A stretch of DNA of 64,000 nt from Vermamoeba vermiformis (lineage: Eukaryota > Tubulinea > Echinamoebida): the NCBI GenBank assembly GCA_045837725.1, contig JBEWZL010000261.1, positions 1-64,000 on the forward strand. The letters are read 5' to 3'. Shown here piece by piece: positions 36,189 to 48,321 of the stretch. Positions within the stretch are counted from its first letter, which is position 1; each line of letters opens with the position of its first letter. The position numbers and the translations under genes were made by a program. The notes under the pieces are model-generated. The model worked only from the letters and a program-made list of their open reading frames with translations. It was not told where the DNA came from and searched no databases.

Positions 36189-37131
36189 TCAATTGATGGT
36201 AGGAACGATAAAGTAATCAACTTGTTTGTCGTAGTGTTCTCTGTTCTTCTCGTACAATTCACGGGCAATAACCGATTCTTTGTCTAGCGCACGATCAACA
36301 GCCAATACACCTGAAAATTAATAGCGATCAATTACGATCTGAAAATATTTCAGCCTCGGTTTTGACACGTGTCAATTCTGGCCTCAAAAAATCTGCATCC
36401 GTAAAGGCGCGGTATTTTTTAATGGGAATAAACAAATACCAACAGGGGATTCATAATAAAGCTATATAATATATATTATAGTATAGCGCTTACCATCCAA
36501 ATGATCAATTTCGTGCTGCAGCAGTTCGCTGAGTGCTTGATCAATGTTCTTCCACTGTTGCTTTGTTCCTTTTTCGTCGATATATTCGATGTCTATTGAT
36601 GAATGGCGTTGCACTTTGACCATCAGCCAAGGGAAACTCATGCCTATATAAATATATTTAGAGAGATGGAATTAGGCTGCAGTGCACTGCAATGTAAATT
36701 AATATCGATCCGGATCTCGACTAATTGAACTTACAATCGTCCCACATGGTAAATGTATTAGTGCTCGTTGATGTTATTTTCGGATTTATAATTACAAAGG
36801 TGCCGCGCTCATCGCCCAAGTTCAAGGCAATAAATCGTTTCTGGATGCCGATTTGTGGTGCAGAAACTCCTCTGTTTGAGTCAATAATTAGTTATAAGAT
36901 TGTTAATTAATAGATTGCTTATAAAATCGCTGCTAAAGTTCGCGATTAATTATTGAAATTAATTTTGGTCGGATCTATTTACCTGCCAAACCCATTCTCT
37001 TTTCTGAAGGCATCTAATACCGCCCTTAATCTCTTACTCTCTTCCAAGAAAGCAAATTCATTAACATCGGTTACCTCTTTAGAGACTACGCGCAATTTTG
37101 GGTCTCCGATCAACAAAACGCTTCCCGACAT
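36189..37131 (-). CDS. Peptide deformylase-like metalloenzyme
   Basis: Removes formyl from new N-terminal Met in organelles or bacteria. Motif 1 is GVSAPQIG (usual GxGLAAPQIG). Motif 2 is WDDCMSFP, where the usual EGCLS has become DDCMS; the metal-binding Cys is kept. Motif 3 is HEIDHLDG, with both His ligands and the catalytic Glu. Four exons, about 190 aa. The start at 37131 gives MSGSVLLIGDPKLR, the normal first strand and helix, so no organelle transit peptide is seen unless an upstream exon is missed. Divergent from the four-helix membrane protein gene. Confidence 0.85.
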
Positions 37132-37461
37132 TTTGATATCGTTATTACTAAATTTGAATATTACACCTTTTATGTGTATAATGCTTATTGGAGATGAAAA
37201 AGATACGCGTTGGAAGTTTCAGAAGAAGAAAACTACTGACGCGTGGCCAAGCACGTGATCGATCCCAAACGAAATCACTTAGCGGGGCAGTCGGAAAGTG
37301 TTTATTCGTACAACAAGCACTATAGTGCATCACGTAGTAGCGAAAATAACTCAACCTATTATTTGCGGGTGAATAGCGGACTTGATCATACTTCTCGGGT
37401 CATTTTTATTCGCATTGATTTTGTAAATTTGTCATATATATTTCTATAATTATTGTACATA
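37132..37461. promoter_or_regulatory. Divergent promoter region
   Basis: 330 bp between the starts of the deformylase-like gene (-) and the membrane protein gene (+). No coding sign and no clear core element. Confidence 0.4.
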
Positions 37462-38390
37462 ATGGGCAGTGACCACCAGCTATCAAAAGGTAAGTTCCAA
37501 GCAATGGAACAACACAATAATTGCCAAAAAAACAATTCAATCAGAAAGTATTATTAGGATCCTAAAGAAAATTATCTCCATGATATATTTAGATGGCACT
37601 TTATTATATTTCACGCGCTAGAATATTCTGCTTTATTTTCTAGCGCGTGAATTAAAAATGTCACATTTGGCCTATGCTTACGCTTGGAATATTACTAGGA
37701 AAACGATGCTGGCGATTTTTCTATCGATGGTATCCATTAGTAGGCGTTCTAGTCGGAGTTAGTGCTGCAGGTGGATTCTGGAGTTTAGGTACGTACCGAT
37801 TTATCTTGTTTGGCATCCAACGCGACTATTAATATTCTCAATATTTATATTCTAATTGGTGTTTTTAGGAAATACAAGCGCCGTAATTTTAGCAATTACA
37901 AGCTCAGTATTCGCATCCGTCAGTTTATTTGACATGATTCTCGTGCACAAACTCTGCGGCAAAGGAGATTCTTACATTCATAAGTACAGAGAGCCTAGTT
38001 ACGCTCAATATGTAATGCGAGTAAGTCATAAGCTCCTCATACAAATATTGATTTTGTGATCACGGATCCAATCCACAAGCCGAGTTTTGTGGCAACTTAT
38101 TAAATATTATTAAATCGTATTTCTAATTTCTTATGCATCGATACTAATGAAAATTGCGTTTACAGAGGTTCTTTGCTTGGATCTTGACCCTCGCGTCCGT
38201 GGCTAGTATGATCTATTTTATCGTGATATCAGCACAAAACCAAGAGCCACTGACCGGCCAATCGCATTGGATGGGCGTTGTGTGGAGCTTCATGTGCTTG
38301 AAGTGGGCTGGATTTGCATTGGGGCATTTCTACATGCATCACAAGTACGACCAGTACCAACACTTGCGCGAGGAAGATCTCATCGAGTAG
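37462..38390 (+). CDS. Four-helix membrane protein, family not recognised
   Basis: Four exons, about 170 aa. After MGSDHQLSKGKRCWRF come four hydrophobic spans: YPLVGVLVGVSAAGGFWSL, AVILAITSSVFASVSLF, FFAWILTLASVASMIYFIVI and MGVVWSFMCLKWAGFAL. The tail HFYMHHKYDQYQHLREEDLIE is His/Tyr-rich. The reading joins in frame through introns of 46-310 nt. Function unknown. Confidence 0.72.
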
Positions 38391-39010
38391 ACGGGAATTG
38401 CCATTTGCAAATAATGTAAGGTGTATAAATATACCATATTACGCGAACACAATGCTGTAAGTTGCTAATTGACGAAAATTGAGAACAAATTTGGGTACAA
38501 TTAAGCGCACGGTTTTGCCAACAAAAATTGTACAGTGTACTTTTCTGCCAAACCGAGGTAAAGATAGTAAAACAGGCGGAGAGGAAAGCCAAGGAATGCT
38601 CTAGCGTAGATGAGCACCAATGACTAGCACCATAATGACGTTGTATGATCATTTCAAGAGTCGTTCTGAATTTAATGTTGCAATGTTGAAGAAGCTTGTT
38701 GGCCACAAAGCGGTATGAAAAGCCTGTCCAAAAAACTAAAAGACGAGTGTTGCCTTGAAAGAATGAGAGTGGCACCAAGCAAATTCCAGGCACTGAGGGC
38801 ACTAAGTGGTTGTCTAATTGGTTGTTAAGAACGTTTACTGAAGCTTTGAAGTTTCAAAAGTATGCCCCCTAAAAATATGGAACGTGCCAAAATAATTCTT
38901 CGTTTGCTTGTTCTTATTGGGATTAACTGACTCCGATTCTCTTACAGCCTTAATTGAGCTAGACTACTGACAGCTCATGAGAGCTCGGTTCTGCCGCCCT
39001 CGCATTTGTT
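38391..39010. other. Intergenic between convergent genes
   Basis: 620 bp between the stops of the four-helix protein gene and the ZIP gene. A 140-codon minus frame (38380-38802) overlaps one gene end and has no recognisable domain, so it is not called. Confidence 0.45.
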
Positions 39011-40938
39011 TCAAAAGGCAACTTCCATCGTCATCATCAGCGAGAACCCAGCCACCATACCAAAGTTTCCAATCGTCTTGCTACTCGCTTGACTTCGCGG
39101 AATTAATTCTTTGACCACGACGTAGATCATCGCGCCAGCTGCGAATGAAAGTGCGTAGGGCAAGATGGAGTCGATGAAGTAGACCATGGTCGCACCTAAT
39201 AGTGCTCCTATAACTTCGACGAATCCAGACAGCTGTCCGTACATGAAAGATTTAAAAGTGGATAAGCCTGCTTTTTTCAGGGGCAACTAAAAATACCGAA
39301 ATGTTAGTGATTCGAACGGATCCCGAAACCAAATCACAAACTAATGTCGCTGGGCTGCTATTGTGGGGAATGTATAGGCAATATATGAACACTAGTATAT
39401 ACTTACAGCTACGGCAGCACCTTCAGGGATATTTTGCAAACCTGTTCGAAGAGGCGATTAGATCTGCTGTGTTCACGCCTGTGTTCAAAGACTACAACGT
39501 ACCTATAGCCAGTGCCAATAACATAGATTGGATCAAGGCGTCTTTAAGATTGTCCTGTTCATAGACCGAACCAAAACTGACTCCTAGAATAGGTAAATTA
39601 GTTTCCGAAACACGTTCTTTGAACGAACTGAAAGATAAACCAAAAGTGATTATTATTTCAAAATTATGAGATATTTTCGAATATATTATTGAACGGTAAT
39701 AGTTTTAGCCATTATAAGATGTGAAGGCTTGCGCCATCTGGATGCGATCACTTACCGACAACAAATCCTTCAGGAAGATTGTGAATAGTGACTGCTATTA
39801 CTAACAGCAACATATTCTTTGGCAGTCGGTCAATAAATTCAGCTAAAAGGTTATAATAATCAGTCAACAAAGTCAAAAAACAGATCGTGTCCCGCATCAC
39901 TTACAGTTCTCATCGTACTGCTTAGTAACTTCTATATCGATATTAGTATCGTCTAAATTTGTTGAGACCTCCGAGTCCAAGCTCATATTCAACTCATCAT
40001 CCACTGTGGCTTCGTTGCCTGTGTTTGCCTCCAACGGGAAATTATCCACACGAGACTCACCTGAAATATCAACCTTTAGTTCTCGTATTAAATAAGGCAG
40101 TTCCTATTGAGTATGTGATATTAAGCGGACATTTAAATATAAAGCACATCGAGTGTTCGGAGATTACATTCGAAAATGCAAAGTTAAAGTGATCGATGTG
40201 TGCGCGCTACTTTTAAGCACAGTAGAACTCTGTGAATATTATAGAATAATGCGCACGTGTGTTTAAGACACTAGAAACGTACTTCTCGAGGTGAAGCAAC
40301 ATAATTTACCACCTCCTGGCTCGTTCTCTGGTATCAGCCAGTCCGCCAACTCGAGGGCTCCAACGCCCAACAAAAATCCACCCAACACGGGAATAAACGC
40401 TGTTTACGACAAACGTTAGTCTAAATAAGCATACATAATATATCGTATACTACGCACCTGGATATGAAAGCTCGCGGCTCAGGGCAAGTGACGGCATCAA
40501 GAGCGAGAAAAAGCTCGCGGCTAACATAACGCCCGCACTAGCACCAAATAGAAAATCAAGAGTAGTGGCTAATTGAGTTCATATTAATATCTAAAGCTAG
40601 GCTTAAACTGTCGCAGCAGATCAAACACGGCGGCTGTCAAAATTTAATTTGATATTTTAATTTATAAACAGTCTAAAACGAACAAGTTTAATAATAAGAT
40701 AAAAAGAGGAAAGCGCAACATATTTCTAAATTTTTGTAAATAAATTTCTGCCAGATTCAGACCGAAATGACAAAAAATCTTTTTTGATATGTAACTGCCG
40801 CTAAACAATAGGAGACTTACGTTTGAAACCATGTCGTCCAAAACAAAATACTACGGATGCGCCAAGCGCAGTAGTTCCCCAGGTAAATAAGGAGCTCAAG
40901 AACGCTAGCAAGATGGGATGATAATCTTCTAGTCCCAT
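39011..40938 (-). CDS. ZIP family zinc transporter (GufA/ZIP11-like)
   Basis: Multi-pass metal importer. Conserved metal-site helices are present: IHNLPEGFVVG (about 39,770), then LGVSFGSV...ALIQSMLLALAIG and LQNIPEGAAVA (about 39,420). These HNxPEG and QNxPEG motifs place it in the GufA/ZIP11 branch. The acidic loop between TM3 and TM4 (EATVDDELNMSLDSEV...DIDIEVTKQYDEN) replaces the usual His-rich loop. The last exon carries two spans and SYxxGAMIYVVVKELIPRS-like sequence. Eight or nine exons, about 370 aa. Start MGLEDYHPILLAFL at 40938. Substrate is inferred as zinc. Confidence 0.9.
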
Positions 40939-42093
40939 CGTAAAAATAATCCTATAAATTAATAAAGGCCGTTTGATGTCGCGCGTGGCCTGTCAATAAA
41001 TAATGATTGAAAAGGCCAAACAAGTAAACCCACGCCACACACAGAACTGCAACAATAATATCCGATACCTTAAAAATGATAACATACTGTATTGTTACCA
41101 ACGCCTCACATCGTACGATCGCTTTGTTTGGATCCAATCCATGCATCCTGAAATCCGCTCTTTGAGGAAGGGACACAGCTATGCATTTGCCTCCATTTCG
41201 TTTATATGCGCACTAATAGACGATGGTCTATCTACCCAGGGCATTCCGTCGCCGACAATAAGTCGTGGTTTCAGTAAGTCTGAATTACATAAAATCAGAC
41301 TTTGTTATTTTCAGACAGAAGCGGATGCATGGCGGTTCGAACACTGAAGTTAAGAATCTTGGGCACCACCGTCATAGCCTTCTCATTTGTACCAAAAGTT
41401 CGCAACCAAGCTTGTTGATGGAAACCGAGATTTGCTCCTTTTTAGGAAATCAAGAGCGGTACGAAGGATTAGCGTTCCGTCGCACGACGGGGGAATAGAA
41501 GGAACTATTATTATCAACAAATATCTTTGAAATTATGTGTTCTTCTTTCAGGTTCAAAAATGTGAGCCAGTTTTGGGAAGTGCAACAGTCGATTGAATTG
41601 CAACGCTTCCTTGGGCGACATGTTAACAATTGACATTGCTCGTTCGGGGATAAGACGCCAATACAATGCATGAGGAGCTCGTAGTAGGACGGACAAAATA
41701 CCAGCACATCCACGGTAAATCCATGAATACGTCCCTTCGACGAACTACGCTCGAAAAGCCAAACTTTAGTTCGAAATTCGTAGATCCGACGGGATTTTGG
41801 GTTATTTTCCCGTTTTTCCGCACGTGGTTTCCAAAAATGGCAGAAGAAAATTAAACCCGCGAGTTGTTTGAACTCATTTTTTGCTTCTTATGTCAACACT
41901 TGAACACAACTCATACAACCAGACCTTCAGACTATCACAATGGAGTTGTAGACTTTAACACGACGCGTCCGTTCAACAAACATTTATTTATTTACCACAT
42001 CTTTTGCCATGACCACTGCATCAAAAAATCTTTATACTTTATCAATACAATCCTCAATATCAACACTGTAACTAGACTACCAACACCACTGCA
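40939..42093. other. Unresolved stretch with coding-like exons on both strands
   Basis: Plus strand: a frame at 41003-41275 with a strong donor GTAAGTCTG (41,276), pyrimidine tract and CAG, a further T-rich acceptor at about 41,446, another at about 41,551, and a final frame ending FRTWFPKMAEEN (stop 41854). Minus strand: coding-like pieces around 41,180-41,280 (GDGMPWVDRPSSISAHINEM) and 41,514-41,700 (MSPKEALQFNRLLHFPKLAH). Neither strand gives one continuous spliced reading by eye. One small gene probably lies here; I cannot choose the strand. The rest is AT-rich and empty. Confidence 0.3.
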
Positions 42094-42674
42094 ATGAACA
42101 ACGACGACTTTATGTTTGAAATGGAGCTCGAGGCTCCTGCCGACATCCTCTCCTTCTCTTCGATGGGATCAACAAGCTCTCTGGCTATCAGTGACAGCGA
42201 CGATTGCTTGGCTATACGCGAAGATAACACTCCCGTTGGCTCATACGTCGACGATTTAACATATTTCGAAGAATACCACGCAAGCAGGAAGAAAGAAACC
42301 TCCGTTACTCCGCCGATCCCCATCACTAAGCCAAAAGGCCCAATCATGGACTTTGTGCCTCAAAAACCAGCGGCCAACATGCGTAGTGATATCGACATTT
42401 TAAGAGATCTCAACGCCGAGTCGTACAAGGTAATTAATCTTCACTTTTTCGCCACATCGTCCCTTTCCATCGAACGTTCTACACACTTTTTTTGTGTGCT
42501 CGTCAAGATTGGCTAGAACGTAAATCGCGCAGTTATTTTAAAATCACATCATATAAGTATTAACGCTCTTTAAATCTTTAGTTTGTTCCACCCCATCAGC
42601 TCGTCTCCCGTGACGGATTCTCTGTGTGGAAACACAACAACCGTCTTAATCAAACCAAGATAGCATTCAACTGA
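42094..42674 (+). CDS. Small acidic, largely disordered protein
   Basis: Two exons, about 143 aa. The N-terminal half is acidic and Ser-rich (MNNDDFMFEMELEAPADILS, SISDSDDCLA-like), the middle is Pro/Lys-rich (TPPIPITKPKGPIMDFVP), and after the intron (about 42,430-42,582) the protein ends FVPPHQLVSRDGFSVWKHNN plus 12 residues. The intron is phase 0 with GTAATT...TTTAG. No family is recognised. The ordered C-terminus with Trp suggests a short binding motif. Confidence 0.6.
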
Positions 42675-43208
42675 ACGCGAGCATAGTCAACTACATGGTA
42701 CTCGATTTAGAAACTTTACTGAGACGAGAATTTTGATTTTCGAGCTCGATCAGGATCGTGATCTAAAAACAGCACCATTTATGTAAATACTCAAAACTCT
42801 ACCGCAAATAAGCGCTTCGGCGCATCATGTTTAATATAAGAAAGTGTACATAAGAATCAAAACGTTGTATTTAATAACACAATAAACCAACGAGGAAATG
42901 AAATGTTTCTGACAGCATGATCTGAAACAAACCTCCGTTTAACATATTAATACTTGTCCGTCACTTTCAATCTAGGTTGTTCAACAGTACTGAATAGCAT
43001 CTTAACCGCCAGATTGTGTTTACAAAAGTAAATCGCTAATTATGCCGTGCGTCTAAAAATACATAACTTCAAATTTGGCAACGGAGTTAATTGCGATTAG
43101 GTAACGCTCCCTCACTATCTCGGTTAATGCTGCCTTGCGGCGAATTTTATTTTACAGCTTGTAATGTACAGTTTAGTTCTGAAGAGCGCATCCACAAAAT
43201 TATGTGTT
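42675..43208. other. Intergenic between convergent genes
   Basis: About 530 bp, AT-rich, with AATAAA-like signals near 42,880. It holds the 3' ends of both flanking genes; no other feature seen. Confidence 0.45.
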
Positions 43209-45098
43209 TCAAGCAACTCGCTTGAATTCCTTTTCTTTAAACACGGCGATATAATACACGTTACCGTTCTCCTTCTTCTCCGTCAGCGAAAGCACGGCTT
43301 GGTTCAGAGATCCGTCTTTATGGCGCGTGGTAACTCTCCTACCGATGCCTATCAATTTTGATTCTCCAGTCTGAGCATATTTTTCCAAATACGCGTCGTG
43401 TTTCTATATTATATATTCAAATTAGCTTTAGTACATTTTTTTGGCGGGCAATTAATTTAAAATTTTTCGGGTGATTTCCTAATTAGTGTTCGCGGTTCTT
43501 ACCTCTGCATGCCGATCGGTCATGAAGATCTTAACATTCTTGCCAACGGCATCTGCTAAGCTATGTCCGAAGAACTTCTCACAAGCCTTGTTGATGCACA
43601 AAATAACCCCGTGAACATCGCTGATTACTCCTGGCATTGAGAGCTGATCCAACGCTTCTCGTTCACGCTGTAGCAGTGACTTGACTTGGGGTTGCTCGCG
43701 GAACTTTTTGAGAAGGCCCACGAAGAATGGTTTACCGTCTAGTACACGTGCTGAGACTTCGAGGTGAATCGGAACGAGTGTACTATCCTGCGTGCACATG
43801 ATGTTTTAGGCGATTGATAGTCGAGCCAATAGCATTATTTAGACCTACCTTTCGTTGCAATACGACATCCTTGCCAATACCGATAATTTTTGTTCTTCCA
43901 GAGGCAACAAAGTTCTTAATGTAAGTGTCGTGATTCTCGCGATCAGCTAGGGGAGATCAAGTTAGATCCGGGCCAGGTGAACCTTAGTACGCTCTGAAAC
44001 AACATACCAGCTGTCATTAAGATATTGACGTTTCGTCCTTTGAGGCTTCTGGCAGTAAATCCAGTCAGCTGTTCAGTCGCCCTATTCACATAATGCATGA
44101 TTCCTAAGTGATCGATAACAATGACCGGATCTGCCATTTCTTCGAACATCGAATACATCGAGAATGTTGGCGATGACGAGCTTGCCCTTAATACCGAGTT
44201 TCGTGCTGCAGGTAGCGCGAGAGTTAGTAAACTAGACGTTAATGCGGATCCACGTCAAATTTTGCATACCTGGTACGCTAATAGTGAAAGTCAATGTTAC
44301 TTTGTGCCTAATGGCAAACGCGAAGGCTACTTGGACGCTATCATCGCTGTCTACTGTTATAACGTCATTCTCTTCGTCCGTGTACTTAATCTGAAGTGGA
44401 ATTTGCATTTCTGTGGTGTAATTTCGAGCGTTTAACTCGTGGTTGAACAATTTCGTTACTGCTTTGCGTAATTCTTTGATTCCTGCCGTCAATTTAAATT
44501 TCTGTTTTCGGATCTCGCCCTCAAAATTGAGCTTAACGAGGATATTGCCTATTATATACATTAGAACACATTCTTAAAGATTAAGTGCAACATTGCGGTC
44601 TGTTTGACGGGCAGATTCGGTCGACTTACCTATTCCAACAGCTCCATCGCTTACTGTAGGTGAATTTTGGATAGATTGGTTTTGTGCCATATTTAATTCT
44701 TCTATTTTTCTTAGGATCTTCTTTCGTGGCCCCATCTTTGTTATACCAATGCTGACCAGATCTTCATCCGTCAAAGTTAACAATTCTGATCCAGATATCT
44801 CGTTTTCGACGAAGAATTTTTTAGAATCGTGTAAATCAAATGATTCAAGCCAGATTCCAACATCCTCTATTGACCACAATTTCACATCTAAATAATTTGT
44901 AAATTTACTTATTTATTAGAGAATCAAATTTAAGATTTTACCTTTAGCCTGGATTTTCCTTAGTGGGATATTTAATGAGTCATCTCTTCTAGGAGAAAGA
45001 AGGCTCTTCAGCGCCAATTTATGCTCCATTGTCGGACTCGATCCACAACTTGCCGGTCGGTTAGGCAAATACGAGGATGTGGAATACCTGAGTGCCAT
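43209..45098 (-). CDS. SAM-PB1-PAS-PAS signalling protein
   Basis: About 490 aa, seven exons. After a 52-residue head comes a SAM domain (VKLWSIEDVGIWLESFDLHD...LTDEDLVSIGITKMGPRKKI), then a PB1 domain (ILVKLNFEGEIRKQKFKL...IKYTDEENDVITVDSDDSV) whose acidic OPCA-type motif is clear. Two PAS domains follow: FEEMADPVIVIDHLGIMHYV...HDTYIKNFVASGRTKIIGIG and LSMPGVISDVHGVILCINKA...KHDAYLEKYAQTGESKLIGIG. No kinase or cyclase domain is attached. SAM and PB1 are self-assembly modules and PAS domains bind ligands or cofactors, so this looks like a sensor scaffold. The stop at 43209 follows the last PAS strand (NVYYIAVFKEK). Confidence 0.9.
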
Positions 45099-45424
45099 GG
45101 TACTGCGTTAATTTAATTAACTAAAACATAAGGGATTAAATAACCGTCGTGCAGTGCTGTGGTCTCTTTGTGACACTGCAATATTTGAATGAAAACCAGA
45201 TCGTCCGAAAAAAATTGTTGCAATTATTCCGTACGAATTAAAATTAATGTGGTGAGCAGGCGTCGGAGGTTCGTAGCGTAAACGATTTTTTGATTATCCG
45301 AAAATGACGGCGAATTCAAACTCGCACTAATTAACCAATTCACACAAGAGATTTAAAATCTGCCGCTTGACCTCTGAGAAACTATTTAATAGAGGATAAT
45401 AGGCGAGTACATAACTTCATAACA
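45099..45424. other. Intergenic
   Basis: 325 bp between the start of the PAS protein gene and the stop of the MAPR gene, same strand. AT-rich; presumably the PAS gene promoter. Confidence 0.4.
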
Positions 45425-46714
45425 TTACTCGTTCTTCTTGTCGTCAGTGGTAGGCTTTGCGGCGTTTTCGCGGGCAGCCTTGTCCAAGGGTGTTTCTTCA
45501 CCATTGCGCTTAAGATAGCCGACTACAGGGTACTTCATCTCATACTATAGTATAATAAGCTAGACATTAGTAAGGTATTTTCATGTTTGCGAATGATGTG
45601 TAATGTTAAACAGTGGTATAATTTCACGTTAAAGTTCACCAGTCGCACGTGAATAATTTCCCGCAAATCATTCGAATTCTTTCTTGCACGAGCTCATACT
45701 AATGTCGCAGTATATAAAATTGTATAGTAAGGTATAGGGTAGCACTTACAGTCATAATCCAATCGTTCAAAGCGTCGAGTTCGGATGGGGACAAACCTTC
45801 AAGAGAGTAGTTGTCCACGTCCTTAAGATCGGTGCTTTGCAAGGCCAACGCTCTAAGATAGGCGTAAATTAATACGTAAATCAAGTATACGTCAAGCAAT
45901 AAACTTAATAACGCCGTTCATGAACGAGCGAGAGTTGACCATAAAAGTAAATTTAAAGCGCAACTTGAATAACTTTGAATTGTTGCGCAATTGCTGCTTG
46001 GCATTAAAATGATAAATTACTTATATTATCACCACTATAGTACCCACCTTGAAGCATCACGACCAGCAAATACGGCATAGGGACCACCGGGACCGTAGAA
46101 CATTCTGCTGCGAGTGCAGTCGTAGATCTGATAGCAAATAAGTCTCGGTATTTTTATAGCGTAAATAATAATATACGAGCATAGGGTATAATAGGTTGGT
46201 GAATGTGATAGTTCGCGGATTCAGACTTACTTTACCCTTGACACAAATGTAAATAGGAGTCTCGTCATTACGACCATCAAATTGTTTCAATTCCTCTTCG
46301 GTAAAGTTGCGCAAAATAATTTCGCGTGGCTTGATGACGACTGGTTGACGAACAGGCTCGCTGGAAGTAACAGAAAAAATTAGTGAAACAAATCCAGTCT
46401 AAAAATTACAATAAGGCCTGAATTGCATCAAATAAGATTTTTCAGTGCATATATAAATATTATAACACAATTAGAATTGATAGGATTGGATCGGAGAAGT
46501 AGTAAATCCGTACGGAAGGGAAATACTCCGAATAATTCAAATAAATAATTATAATATTGCTTGGTGTATGCTCGATAATTAACACTTACGAGGAGAATAA
46601 AAGCTTCTTGAGCATATACAAAATAAATACAATAAGAATTGCAGTGATCGAAATCTCTAGCGTGCTCATTTGATTCTCGTCAGCCTGCGTATTATCTGTG
46701 TTTTGGTCAGCCAT
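45425..46714 (-). CDS. Membrane-associated progesterone receptor-type heme protein (MAPR, cytochrome b5 fold)
   Basis: ER-type single-span protein of about 190 aa in five exons. N-terminal span [22 protein letters not shown], then the MAPR cytochrome-b5-like domain: [28 protein letters not shown], then the family signature [19 protein letters not shown], followed by [20 protein letters not shown] and [18 protein letters not shown]. These follow PGRMC1 closely; PGRMC1 binds heme through a Tyr in this fold and supports cytochrome P450 and sterol metabolism. The C-tail is Glu/Lys-rich. The start 46714 precedes an acidic 15-residue luminal head. Confidence 0.92.
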
Positions 46715-46871
46715 ATTTAATATTACTTTATGTTGTGCTGTGGTGGTTGAGTTGATCGGTGCTAAAAAACAGGGAAAACTTTATTCCTCCTTATGACATT
46801 TTTTGGATAAGACCAACAGCATATCTGGGCTAGTACTATAAGCAATATTGTAGTAGCCGTATAATTCAACA

Positions 46872-48321
46872 ATGTTGTCGAACCTGGGAGCCCGCCTCAA
46901 TTTGTTGAGCAGATTTACTAGCTCGACTTCGGTAAGTGAACTCACTCTCTAAAACAAATAATTATGAGTATCCCATCTTCATACGACATATTTTTTGCTT
47001 TCGTGCACAGAACGGACGCAAATTGGCCTAATTTTTGCTGGGATCTGAGGATCGCGACGTTCGATCTCCTCTCAAAAATAGAGAATAAATCCTACTTGTA
47101 TTTATTTCCCTGATTTAATTATTTTAATACATTTGTTGACAATTTTAATCACTTTTAAATTTATTGGTGAGAGCTAACTTCATTTTAATTTTGATCAAGC
47201 GCCGTGTCATTCAAAAGCAATACTTATTCGAGTCAAATGGCTCAATATTTACCAGATTTACAAGCGCACATTTTTCCACCTCAATTGGGGTCCACAAAGA
47301 CAAATCAACAAAAGAAGATAACCGCAGAACGCTTTTCATGCACCGGATGCAGAAGAAAATCAACCACGAGGACTTTGAAGGTGCATTAAGCGTATATAGA
47401 AAGCTAAGATCATTGAGGTTAGACGACCACGTTGGCGTATTCAATAAGTTATTCAATTTGGCGATCGCGCAGGACGATCCAACCAAGCTCGAGCAAGTCC
47501 TGAGTGAAATGCACGCTGCAAATGTTCAGCCTATATCAAAAACATTAGAGATATTGTTCCCTTATTTAATTGAAAAAGATATGCGAACCCACATTCTCAA
47601 GTTGGTGGATCAGATGAAGAAACACAACATTGTTATTCGCGAGGTAGAGATTCAAGAGGTCATTGGACGGGTATCTCAAACGACCTCCGAAAGGAGGAAG
47701 AAGAATTGCCTAAAAAGGAAAAATCTACAAAGAAGAAGGCGAAAGAGACCGACGAGGAAGAAAAACCAGCAAAGAAGCCGAAATCAATCACGTACATTAC
47801 CAACGAAAAGCAGCTTAAAAAGGAAATCGAAAAATATTTGCAAAGTAAGGAAGGCGGTGAAGCCGATGGTTCACTGAAGAAAGTTTCATCGGACAAGAAG
47901 AGCAAGAAAAAGAGCAAAAAACTTGATGAAGACGAGGACGAGGACGATCAGCACGATGAAGAAAATTACCAAAAAAGGAGATTCAATTAAGATTAAAGAA
48001 AAGTCGGTCAAAACTGAAGTCGATAAAGAAGGCAAGACTAAAAAAGTAACGAAACAAAAATCTGAAACTGTGCTTGAAGCCAAGAAGACTAAAAAAGATC
48101 AAAAGAAGCACGAAGAAGATAAAAAATCGAATAAGAAGCAAGAAATTATCGAAGAAGATGAATTTGATGACGAAGAGTTCGACGACGATGAATTTGACGA
48201 TGACGATGATGAAGTGATCGAAAAAGTCGAGAAAAAGAAGAAAACGAAGAAAATCAGCAAGAGCGGCGTTAAGAAAGTCAAAAAGACCGTCAAAAAAATC
48301 AAAAAAGTGTCGACAAAATAA
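46872..48321 (+). CDS. PPR-like protein with long Lys/Glu/Asp tail, probably mitochondrial
   Basis: The first exon MLSNLGARLNLLSRFTSSTS looks like a mitochondrial leader. A long intron to about 47,201 would join it in phase 0 to a second leader-like stretch and then helical pairs typical of pentatricopeptide repeats (FEGALSVYRKLRSLRLDDHV, VFNKLFNLAIAQDD, VLSEMHAANVQPISKTLEIL). After about 47,690 comes a 200-residue KEKE tail with DEFDDEEFDDDEF. An alternative splice gives only a 26-codon frame ending at 47031. The frame slips by one base twice, at GGACGGG (47,668) and near GAAAATTACC (47,965), so the tail is readable only if these are sequence errors or tiny introns. Role: RNA binding, inferred. 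Confidence 0.65.

Noticed and set aside
38380-38802. 140-codon minus-strand frame
   Set aside because: It overlaps the end of the four-helix protein gene, has no family likeness and no splice context.
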